A DNA stretch of 64,000 bases from contig NZ_SIRS01000003.1 of the NCBI RefSeq assembly GCF_004310335.1, positions 310,001 to 374,000 of the forward strand, written 5' to 3'. The position numbers and the translations under genes were made by a program. Shown piece after piece: positions 1 to 6,510 of this stretch. The notes beneath the pieces were generated by a model, which worked only from the letters and a program-made list of their open reading frames with translations, made no database searches and had not been told where the DNA came from. How positions within the stretch are numbered: position 1 is the stretch's first letter; the number at the start of each line of letters is the position of its first letter. Source of the stretch: Hyunsoonleella pacifica (GTDB taxonomy: Bacteria; Bacteroidota; Bacteroidia; Flavobacteriales; Flavobacteriaceae).

Positions 1-237
1 CGGTTTAAGAGTTTAAATACGTTTTGACAGAAGATTTACTGATTAGTATAAAGTTAGAAAAAATGATAACTTCGTTTAACATCTTATTACAGTTCATCAA
101 AAACAGAATTGCATCTACACATTGTATGCTTACGAAACACAAGGCTCTGACACTAATGGCGTATGAATGACATATTAAAGACGTTATCATATATGATTAA
201 ACCAAATACTTTTACTTCAAATTAAAAACACACAGAA
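1..237. other. Intergenic, cassette-like left flank
   Basis: No convincing gene here; the only open frame is a 61-codon minus-strand stretch with no ribosome-binding site and no recognisable product. The segment 121-190 has the phrase ttgtatgcttacgaaa and ends near 181-187 in acgttat. Similar phrases recur after the next gene (about 880-900, ttgttgcttacgaac). This pairing resembles the flanks of single-gene intergenic units that I recall from flavobacterial chromosomes. The link is inference from pattern memory, not proven. Confidence 0.35.
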
Positions 238-831
238 ATGAACAATTTGAATTTAGCACAAAGAGTAAAAGATTTAAGAAATAGAAAAGGAATCTCACAA
301 GAAAATTTGGCAGAAGAATCTGGTTTAAGCTTAAGGACAATTCAGAGAATTGAAAATAACGAAACAGTTCCTAGAGGAGATACTTTGAAAAGACTATCTA
401 TTGCTTTGGACACCTCACCTGATGAAATAGTGGATTGGAAAATACAAGAAGACCAAAACTATTTGACTTTGATGAGTCTTTCTGCACTTGGTTTTCTATT
501 TTTCCCTATACTTGGAATAATTATTCCTTTAACAATGTGGATTTTTAAAAAAGACAAACTAAAAAATGTAAATGAACTTGGAAAATCAATGTTGAATTTT
601 CAAATATCTTGGACTTTATTATTATTTCTATACTACTTATTTATAATAACAGGAATGTTTGGCGGTGTTTTAAATGGAATATTACCAAATTGGAATTTTG
701 GAATATTTACAATTTTCATTCCTTTATTAGTGCTTTACGCATTCAATTTTATAGTAACTATTTATAATACAATTAGAATTTATAATAAAAAATCATTTAA
801 GTATATACCTGCATTACGAATTTTAAAATAA
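238..831 (+). CDS. XRE-family regulator with C-terminal membrane domain (DUF4870-like)
   Basis: Residues 5-60 form a helix-turn-helix of the Cro/XRE family, with the ISQENLAEESGLS helix pair followed by the recognition helix RTIQRIENNETVP. Residues about 75-100, 118-142 and 152-178 are hydrophobic and look like three membrane spans, the arrangement seen in HTH-plus-DUF4870 proteins. It is therefore probably a membrane-anchored DNA-binding protein; the signal and target are unknown. It stands alone with non-coding flanks on both sides. The start at 238 gives the HTH its normal N-terminal position. The low-complexity, AT-rich C-terminal half and isolated position suggest an accessory gene. Family assignment is good, function unknown. 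Confidence 0.8.
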   Translation: MNNLNLAQRVKDLRNRKGISQENLAEESGLSLRTIQRIENNETVPRGDTLKRLSIALDTSPDEIVDWKIQEDQNYLTLMSLSALGFLFFPILGIIIPLTMWIFKKDKLKNVNELGKSMLNFQISWTLLLFLYYLFIITGMFGGVLNGILPNWNFGIFTIFIPLLVLYAFNFIVTIYNTIRIYNKKSFKYIPALRILK

Positions 832-1067
832 AAGACACTAACCACACAACAAAGACGTATAAAATTAATTACTTGTTGCTTACGAACATACTCACGAAAA
901 TCCTCTCGAATTTTCTATTAGACCTGTATTTCTAAATCAATTTGAAACACGCAACTAATCACAAACAAGTTAAACTAACCCTTACAAAAAATACAGAAAC
1001 ATAGTCTAGAAAAAATCTTAGCACTCATGCCCGCATAGAGATTGAGTAGTAAAAACTTGACCACGCT
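832..1067. other. Intergenic with cassette-like repeat phrase
   Basis: No gene is visible. It begins just after the XRE gene with acacaacaaagacgtata, followed at about 876-895 by cttgttgcttacgaac and then by a small hairpin near 895-920 (cgaaaatcctctcgaatttt, arms aaaat/atttt). This order, ACAAC..ACGTATA, then TTGCTTACGAAC, then a hairpin, looks like a recurrent flavobacterial single-gene unit boundary. The rest, about 930-1067, shows nothing I can name. Confidence 0.35.
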
Positions 1068-2333
1068 CTAAACAATATCTAAAACATCTTCTAAAGTTTG
1101 ATAGACCTTTTGTAATTGTGCATTTGTAATTACATAAGGCGGTTGAATATAAATGGTGTTGCCAAGGGGACGTAAAAAGATACCGCGATCCATAAAGAAT
1201 TTTAAAAGTTTATCTCGTAAATCGCCATAACGCTGCATTTTGGTGTTGAGGTCTAGGGCGAAAATAACACCTAAATGTCTTGTTGTTTTAACTTTTGGGT
1301 GGTTTTGAATACGTTTTTTAAAATCGGTATGAGATTTTATAATGTTTTGGATGTTATTTTGAATTTTAGCTGAAGTTAACAATTCTATACCTGCAATTGC
1401 GGCAGCACAAGCCACAGGATTTGCAGAGTAGGTGTGGCAATGAAAAAATCCTTTGGAGATATCTTCACTTAAAAATCCTTCATAAATATCCTGAGTACAC
1501 GAGGTAATGGCCATAGGTAATAAACCAGCAGTTAGAGCTTTACTTAAACAGATAATATCGGGCTTGGCTTCTAGATAGTCTGAGGCAAAATTTTTGCCTG
1601 TTTTCCCAAAACCTGTCATAACTTCATCAGCTATGGTAAGTATGTTTCGCGTTTTAAAAAAGTTTAAAATAGTATTTAGTCCATTAGCATCATGGGTTTT
1701 CATGCCTGCTGCTCCTTGAATTAGGGGTTCGTAGATAAAACCCGCTATTTTATGGTTAGAGACTAATGTTTTTAGTTGTTGTAAAATGCTATCTGTATTA
1801 CTGTCGTTTGGAACAGGTATACGTTTTACGTTTATTAAAAAATCTTCGAATGGACCATTATAAACCGAAAGTCCAGAAACGCTCATAGCTCCAAAGGTGT
1901 CGCCATGAAAACCATCTTCAAACGCTATGAATAGCGAGCGTTTTTCGTCTTTGTTAAAATAGTATTGCAATGCCATTTTAATACCCGCTTCTACCGCAGT
2001 AGAACCGTTATCATTAAAATATATTTTATTTTGATTATGGGGTAATATTTTAATGAGTTCTTCGGAGAGTTTTACAGCAGGTTCGTGTGTGAAATCACTA
2101 AACATCACGTGGTCTAACCGCTGCATTTGTTTATGTGTAGCTTCAATAATATAATCATTGCAATGCCCATACATACAGGTGTACCATGATGAAATTGCAT
2201 CTATATATTCGTTACCATCTTCATCTGTTAAAATACAATCTTTGGCTTGCACTATAGCTAAACTTTCTGGGTTTAGTTGATGTTGTTTTAGTGGATGCCA
2301 CAGGTGTTTTTTATCGCGTTCTTGTAAACTCAT
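1068..2333 (-). CDS. bioA: Adenosylmethionine-8-amino-7-oxononanoate aminotransferase
   Basis: BioA converts 7-keto-8-aminopelargonate (KAPA) to 7,8-diaminopelargonate using S-adenosylmethionine as amino donor, PLP-dependent and cytoplasmic. Visible class-III aminotransferase features include the N-terminal ERDKKHLWHP motif, ISSWYTCMYGH, the FNDNGSTAVE phosphate-binding region, IADEVMTGFGKTG with the cofactor-contacting Asp, and the PLP lysine in LSKALTAG (about residue 265). The length of 421 aa is normal. I place the start at 2333, not at the in-frame ATG at 2345. The upstream ATG lies inside a REP-like hairpin (ggaATGAC), whereas MSLQERDKKHLWHP matches how BioA proteins usually begin. It is the last gene of the bioF-DUF2007-bioD-bioA unit, separated from bioD by the hairpin, which might attenuate or stabilise the transcript. 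Confidence 0.95.
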   Translation of the reverse strand: MSLQERDKKHLWHPLKQHQLNPESLAIVQAKDCILTDEDGNEYIDAISSWYTCMYGHCNDYIIEATHKQMQRLDHVMFSDFTHEPAVKLSEELIKILPHNQNKIYFNDNGSTAVEAGIKMALQYYFNKDEKRSLFIAFEDGFHGDTFGAMSVSGLSVYNGPFEDFLINVKRIPVPNDSNTDSILQQLKTLVSNHKIAGFIYEPLIQGAAGMKTHDANGLNTILNFFKTRNILTIADEVMTGFGKTGKNFASDYLEAKPDIICLSKALTAGLLPMAITSCTQDIYEGFLSEDISKGFFHCHTYSANPVACAAAIAGIELLTSAKIQNNIQNIIKSHTDFKKRIQNHPKVKTTRHLGVIFALDLNTKMQRYGDLRDKLLKFFMDRGIFLRPLGNTIYIQPPYVITNAQLQKVYQTLEDVLDIV

Positions 2334-2340
2334 ATATTTT

Positions 2341-2413
2341 GTCATTCCTGCAAAGGCTGGAATCTATTATTTTATTATACTTTTTTCTGAATTCCTGCCT
2401 TTGCAGGAATGAC
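2341..2413. repeat. REP-like inverted repeat between bioD and bioA
   Basis: A 23-base arm at 2341-2363 (gtcattcctgcaaaggctgg...) is the reverse complement of 2391-2413 (attcctgcctttgcaggaatgac) with one mismatch, separated by about 27 AT-rich bases. The right arm is itself a palindrome, ATTCCTGC-ctt/tGCAGGAAT. Compact, GC-richer than its surroundings and of the gtcattcctgc type, it looks like a bacterial REP/BIME element. Its left edge supplies an ATG in frame with bioA. Confidence 0.8.
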
Positions 2414-2421
2414 AGGATTCA

Positions 2422-3030
2422 TCAAAGCTTGTTACGGAATTTATCTGCATACTCTTTAACCACATTTTTATCAAAATAAGGTTCTTCATTTATTCTTCCA
2501 ATTACAGAAACTTGTGTCATTTTTATTATGATATCTTCGGTAGATTTGTGTTCGTCTCCGCTAAAAAGAATAGACACATCAAAACCTTTTTCTTTTAATG
2601 CATTAATAGTTAAAAGCGTGTGGTTGATGCTACCTAAATAATGACGTGATACTACAATGATTTTATAATTTGGAGAAATTAAATCTAAAATGGTGTCTTT
2701 GCTACTTAAAGGCACAAGCAAACCTCCTGCACCTTCAATAACCAAATGGTTTTTAGTTTTAGGTGGTTTAATAGTTTTAACATCAATCTTAATGCCGTCT
2801 ATATCTGCAGCGCCATGAGGACTCATAGGTGTATTTAAGGCATAAGTGTTAGGATGAAATTTAGATTTGGAATTAGATACTAAGCGTTCTACTTTTTTGG
2901 TATCGCAATTGTCTAAATCTCCAGCTTGTACAGGTTTCCAATAATCAGCTTCTAAAGCTTCGGTAATGATTGCTGAGGCTACAGTTTTACCTACATCGGT
3001 TGAGATTCCTGTGATGAAATATGTTGTCAT
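2422..3030 (-). CDS. bioD: Dethiobiotin synthase
   Basis: BioD closes the ureido ring: 7,8-diaminopelargonate + CO2 + ATP gives dethiobiotin. The protein is 202 aa, normal for the family. It opens with the modified P-loop ITGISTDVGKT (residues 6-16), followed by YWKPVQAG (substrate/Lys loop near residue 31-38) and IEGAGGLLVPL (about residues 98-108), all diagnostic. The start ATG overlaps the stop of the upstream DUF2007 gene by four bases, so translation is probably coupled. bioA follows after an 88-base gap carrying a REP-like hairpin. Confidence 0.95.
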   Translation of the reverse strand: MTTYFITGISTDVGKTVASAIITEALEADYWKPVQAGDLDNCDTKKVERLVSNSKSKFHPNTYALNTPMSPHGAADIDGIKIDVKTIKPPKTKNHLVIEGAGGLLVPLSSKDTILDLISPNYKIIVVSRHYLGSINHTLLTINALKEKGFDVSILFSGDEHKSTEDIIIKMTQVSVIGRINEEPYFDKNVVKEYADKFRNKL

Positions 3031-3440
3031 TTTAAGTCAAATTCGGTTTTACAATCTTCACATCTATACTTGTGTCTTGTATAAAATGGCAGTGCAGAAA
3101 ATAGCACCCCAAAAATAAAAGCAAAAAATGACTTAGCATCCTTTATTGTTGAAAATAATAAAACATGTTGCCCATTACAATTTGGACAGCTAATCGTGTT
3201 TCCATTATCATCAATAGAATATTTGTTTATAGACTCAAGAATATGTTGAGCTTTTAAGGCGTCAACAGATAAAACTTTTAGTTTTACACCACCAATGGCG
3301 TTGCTTACCAGTGGATCTGTATCTATGGTAAGGTTGTCTGATAAAAATACTTGAATGCCCTCAGCCTCCAAGCGTCCTTTTATAATTTGTGCTTCTGTAG
3401 AATACTGAAATCTGGCAATGGTTTTAAATTTACTACTCAT
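3027..3440 (-). CDS. DUF2007 / zinc-ribbon protein inside the biotin operon
   Basis: A 137-aa protein. Residues 1-70 resemble DUF2007, a small ferredoxin-like fold often annotated as putative signal-transducing protein, with the typical opening FKTIARFQYSTEAQIIKGRLEAEGI and later VLSVDALKAQHIL. The C-terminal part has two Cys pairs, SCPNCNG (about 84-90) and RCEDCKTEF (about 127-135), flanking a hydrophobic stretch at about 104-120. This suggests a zinc ribbon interrupted by one membrane-associated segment. The gene overlaps bioF and bioD by 4 bases each (ATGA type), so it is certainly co-transcribed with them. No biotin function is known to me; it could be a regulator, a chaperone-like partner or a passenger. 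Confidence 0.75.
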   Translation of the reverse strand: MSSKFKTIARFQYSTEAQIIKGRLEAEGIQVFLSDNLTIDTDPLVSNAIGGVKLKVLSVDALKAQHILESINKYSIDDNGNTISCPNCNGQHVLLFSTIKDAKSFFAFIFGVLFSALPFYTRHKYRCEDCKTEFDLK

Positions 3441-4591
3441 AGCATAACAAAAGTAGCTAACAGTTGTAAAACTTTTGATATTTCATCTTGGGAATTATAG
3501 CTATGTAAACAAAAACGTAAACGTTCTTGACCTTCTGGAACCGTTGGAGACAAAATAGGTTTAACATCAAAACCATTGTTTTTAAACTGCTCTGCGATAG
3601 ATTTTACCTTAGTAGTACCAGAAACAATGCAACAATGAATAGCAGAATGTGATGCAATAAAAATAGTTTCAAGCTTATTTCTTTTTATTTCAGCTTTAAA
3701 GTGGTTAATATTTTTGTGCAGTTTAGTAATATTCTTAGTGTTTTGCAATGCATTGTAGGCTGTGTATATGGTTGCTAAACTATGTGGTGGTAATGCTGTA
3801 GTATAAATAAAACTACGTGAAAAATTAATGAGGTATTGCTTTAGTTTTTCGCTGCCTAAAATAGCTGCACCGTGGCATCCCATGCCTTTTCCAAAGGTTG
3901 TAATTCGTGCAAAAATAGCATGCTCAATATTTGAATTTTGAACAAGACCTTCCCCTTGTTTCTCGAATACACCTACTGCATGCGCTTCATCAATTATTAA
4001 ATAGGCTTTATGCTTTTTACTTAGTTGCGCTAAAGTGACTAGATCTGGTGTATCACCATCCATGGAAAATACAGATTCTGTAACGATGTAGATATTTGTT
4101 CCTTTTGGACTTCGGTTGTACTCAGTCTGACATCTTTTTTCTAAATCATTTAAATCATTATGCTTAAACTTGTATGCTTTCGCATAACTCATAGTGATAC
4201 CATCACGAATTGAGGCATGAATATATTCATCATAAAAAATAATATCTCCCCGCTGTGGCACACTTGAGAAAAAGCCAATATTGGCATCATACCCTGAATT
4301 GAAAATTATAGCAGATGGACTGTTATGAAATATACAAAGTTGTTGTTCTACTTTGTCATATAACTTATGGTTTCCAGAAAGTAAGCGAGAACCAGTTGCA
4401 CCGTTTTGTTTAATGTTGTTTTCTATCAAAAATTTATGAGCATCATCAAAAATGGTTTCGTTTTTTGAAAACCCTAGATAATCATTGGATGAAAAATCTA
4501 CTAAACCATCTTGTACACCAAGTTTGCGTAAGGCATTATTCGCTTTGCGCGCTTCTAGTTTTTGATTTAGTTTTTTTGGTAAGCCTTTCAT
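3437..4591 (-). CDS. bioF: 8-amino-7-oxononanoate synthase
   Basis: BioF condenses pimeloyl-ACP (or -CoA) with L-alanine to give KAPA, the first committed ring step of biotin synthesis, PLP-dependent and cytoplasmic. The 384 aa include SNDYLGFS (35-42), TGSRLLSGNH (66-75), DEYIHASIRDG (121-131), TESVFSMDGD (171-180), DEAHAVG (201-207) with the cofactor Asp and stacking His, and the PLP lysine K235 in TTFGKGMG. This is the alpha-oxoamine synthase signature, with acetyl-transferring relatives (KBL) less likely given the bio neighbours. It is the first gene of the operon; a TATATTTG -7 element lies only 7 bases before the ATG. Confidence 0.93.
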   Translation of the reverse strand: MKGLPKKLNQKLEARKANNALRKLGVQDGLVDFSSNDYLGFSKNETIFDDAHKFLIENNIKQNGATGSRLLSGNHKLYDKVEQQLCIFHNSPSAIIFNSGYDANIGFFSSVPQRGDIIFYDEYIHASIRDGITMSYAKAYKFKHNDLNDLEKRCQTEYNRSPKGTNIYIVTESVFSMDGDTPDLVTLAQLSKKHKAYLIIDEAHAVGVFEKQGEGLVQNSNIEHAIFARITTFGKGMGCHGAAILGSEKLKQYLINFSRSFIYTTALPPHSLATIYTAYNALQNTKNITKLHKNINHFKAEIKRNKLETIFIASHSAIHCCIVSGTTKVKSIAEQFKNNGFDVKPILSPTVPEGQERLRFCLHSYNSQDEISKVLQLLATFVML

Positions 4592-4598
4592 CTAAAAA

Positions 4599-4606
4599 CA
4601 AATATA
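4599..4606 (-). promoter_or_regulatory. Putative -7 element (TATATTTG) of the bio operon
   Basis: On the minus strand the sequence reads TATATTTG, matching the Bacteroidota -7 consensus TAnnTTTG, seven bases before the bioF ATG. Transcription would begin about 5 bases downstream, implying a nearly leaderless bioF mRNA. No clear -33 TTTG is visible at the usual spacing, so confidence is moderate. Confidence 0.5.
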
Positions 4607-4652
4607 AATAATGCTTTAATCATTTAGCACTTTTAAATTTTTTAATTAAAAA

Positions 4653-4701
4653 TTATTGTTTTTCAATAATTTTATTTAATTTTGTTATCGTAAAACAATA
4701 A
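4653..4701. promoter_or_regulatory. Candidate operator upstream of the DUF2975/XRE pair
   Basis: A perfect 10-base inverted repeat, TTATTGTTTT (4653-4662) and AAAACAATAA (4692-4701), lies just before the DUF2975 gene. A smaller inverted repeat (attattg/caataat) is nested at 4652-4670. Small XRE proteins commonly autoregulate through such sites; this is inferred from position and symmetry. Confidence 0.45.
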
Positions 4702-4711
4702 TTTATATAAA

Positions 4712-5215
4712 ATGAAGACTATTGAAGTTTTGCGGAAACTAATAAACATTTACTATTATTTATTGCTATTCGTACTTGTTGGAATAGTTATTTTCATTCC
4801 AATCAAGATTCAGCAGGGAGAAGCCATGGATTTAAGAATGATTGAAGACTATGATACTTCAAGCCTAAGTATTCCCAGCTTGATTGCTATAGTAGTAGTG
4901 CTAACCATTATCTACATACTATTTATTAGAGCGGTTTATTTACTAAAAGGTACGCTAAAGGATTTATCTGAAGGCAACTATTTTTCTGAACTGATTATTA
5001 AAAATTTTAAAATGATTGGAAAGCTTATAATAATTTGTGGGGTTTCTTTTGCGGTTTTTAAATTCGTTTCCAGGTTAGTGCTGTTGAGTGATGTTAGGTT
5101 AGGTATAGATTTTTCTTTGCTTACGCCTATAGTCATTGGTTTGTTCTTTATGTTTTTAAGTGAAGCTTTTGAGAAAGCAAGATTAACCGAACAGGAAAAT
5201 AATTTAACTATATAA
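4712..5215 (+). CDS. DUF2975-family membrane protein
   Basis: A 167-aa integral membrane protein with four hydrophobic segments at about residues 13-30, 51-75, 100-120 and 135-152. These have the layout of DUF2975 (LRKLINIYYYLLL at the N-terminus, LKGTLKDLSEGNYFSE mid-loop, FMFLSEAFEKARLTEQENNLTI at the end). The final segment runs into a cytoplasmic tail, and the gene is followed after 3 bases by a small XRE regulator. That pairing is typical of DUF2975 genes, suggesting the membrane protein modulates the regulator. The substrate or signal is unknown. Confidence 0.8.
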   Translation: MKTIEVLRKLINIYYYLLLFVLVGIVIFIPIKIQQGEAMDLRMIEDYDTSSLSIPSLIAIVVVLTIIYILFIRAVYLLKGTLKDLSEGNYFSELIIKNFKMIGKLIIICGVSFAVFKFVSRLVLLSDVRLGIDFSLLTPIVIGLFFMFLSEAFEKARLTEQENNLTI

Positions 5216-5218
5216 TAT

Positions 5219-5425
5219 ATGCCAATAATAGTAAATCTAGATATCATGCTGGCCAAACGTAACATGAAAAGCAAAGAATTGGCTGAAATTATTGGTATTA
5301 CCACCGCTAATATGTCTATCTTAAAATCAGGTAAAGCCAAAGCGGTTCGGTTTTCTACCTTAGAGGCCATTTGTAAAGCGTTGGATTGTCAACCCGCTGA
5401 TATTTTAGAGTATGTTGAAGATTAA
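5219..5425 (+). CDS. Small XRE-family regulator (YozG-like)
   Basis: A 68-aa, HTH-only protein. MPIIVNLDIMLAKRNM is followed by KELAEIIGITTANMSILKSGKAKAVRF (helix-turn-helix) and the closing LEAICKALDCQPADILEY, which is the hallmark of the YozG/HTH_26 subfamily. It follows the DUF2975 gene by three bases and is certainly in the same transcript. It probably binds the inverted repeat at 4653-4701 and represses its own operon; that part is inference. The family identification is secure. Confidence 0.88.
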   Translation: MPIIVNLDIMLAKRNMKSKELAEIIGITTANMSILKSGKAKAVRFSTLEAICKALDCQPADILEYVED

Positions 5426-5467
5426 ATTGTATTTTTGAGGTATACTAATTTGTATACTTTTTTAATT

Positions 5468-5920
5468 ATGAAATATATTTTTTCTAGTCTCTTGTTTTTA
5501 ATGTCATTTTTAAGCTTTTCTCAAGACAACCATATTGTAAAAACTGATGATGGACGGCGTGTATTGTTAAAAGCTGATTTTACATGGGAGTATATAGACA
5601 TACAACCTTTAACCCTTGTAGATAGTGCAAAAATAAAACAACTTAAACCCATAGTTTCAAATTCTTGTGGTATGCCAGAAGGTTTTGAGGAACCGAAATT
5701 GGATAAAAAAATACAAGCGCAACTTAAGAAAGGCAGGGCAACTATTAACCATATAAAGAAGAAAGTTTCAAAAGATTATGGTTGTACTACAGATGATGTA
5801 GTATTATTATCAGTTTCTGAAAAGAAAGCATCAGGAAATTACACGTTTTGTGCTAATGGTAAAAAGGTGTTTTATAAGCGCAATGGTCATAAAGTTGTAG
5901 AAAAAGGGAAACTCTTTTAA
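5468..5920 (+). CDS. Secreted DUF3157-like protein
   Basis: I place the start at the ATG at 5468, which begins a clean signal peptide (MKYIFSSLLFLMSFLSFSQ), rather than at an upstream TTG at 5435. The mature protein of about 130 aa begins DNHIVKTDDGRRVLLKADFTWEYI, a segment that occurs in DUF3157-like envelope proteins of Bacteroidota. Two Cys pairs are plausible disulfide partners (Cys in NSCGMPE and DYGCTTDD, plus TFCANGK). The C-terminal half is lysine-rich. It is probably periplasmic; function unknown. It sits 42 bases downstream of the XRE gene, so partial readthrough is possible, but there is no functional link I can defend. Confidence 0.65.
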   Translation: MKYIFSSLLFLMSFLSFSQDNHIVKTDDGRRVLLKADFTWEYIDIQPLTLVDSAKIKQLKPIVSNSCGMPEGFEEPKLDKKIQAQLKKGRATINHIKKKVSKDYGCTTDDVVLLSVSEKKASGNYTFCANGKKVFYKRNGHKVVEKGKLF

Positions 5921-5942
5921 TTAATTAGTTATTCTACATATA

Positions 5943-6476
5943 CTATTTTACCTGTTTCTTTTGTTGCTTTTTTTCTATCCACTTGTAGTCATTAGGTACT
6001 GTAGCATCTAGTATATTAACTTCAAGAAGTTCTGAAATTTCATAGCTAATTATAAAGGCTTCTTTTAAATCGTATCTTTTGTAAAGTTCCCAATGTTTGT
6101 TTCTATCGTACCATAAATTCACTTCATAAATTTTTTCTCCATCGGCAAGTGGTTGATGAAATATAGAAACATATTCGTAATTGTTTATAGTTTTCCATTG
6201 TCCCAATTTAATAGGCCCTATTTCGAATGTAGCTCGAAATTTTGATTTTTCTACATTTATATAGACACTTTTTTGAAAAGAAAATGATATACCAGCTACG
6301 ATAAGGTATATTACAATATTAAAATTGTGGCCAATACTTTTTAGGTTTTTATCTGTCCAATTGGCATTGTAAAGTATATACCCCAATAAAGCTATTGCTA
6401 CAGTAAAGAAAAGAGCAGCAAGAATACGTTGCCACAATGGACGTTGATTTTCAGAAACAATTAAATTATCTTTCAT
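5943..6476 (-). CDS. Hypothetical membrane protein with two spans
   Basis: A 177-aa protein not recognised beyond its topology. Hydrophobic helices at about residues 18-36 and 52-70 are followed by a roughly 100-aa soluble domain rich in aromatic and charged residues (KTINNYEYVSIFHQ, YEVNLWYDRNKHWELYKRYD), ending in a basic tail. This architecture suggests a PH-like or YcxB-like domain facing the cytoplasm, but I cannot assign it. It is divergent from the umuC-like gene, with starts only 34 bases apart. Confidence 0.65.
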   Translation of the reverse strand: MKDNLIVSENQRPLWQRILAALFFTVAIALLGYILYNANWTDKNLKSIGHNFNIVIYLIVAGISFSFQKSVYINVEKSKFRATFEIGPIKLGQWKTINNYEYVSIFHQPLADGEKIYEVNLWYDRNKHWELYKRYDLKEAFIISYEISELLEVNILDATVPNDYKWIEKKQQKKQVK

Positions 6477-6510
6477 GGACTAAATATAAATAAATCTGTA
6501 ATTTTATCCC

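Noticed and set aside
5-190. 61-codon open frame on the minus strand
   Set aside because: No plausible ribosome-binding site or domain; overlaps the cassette-like flank and appears to be chance.
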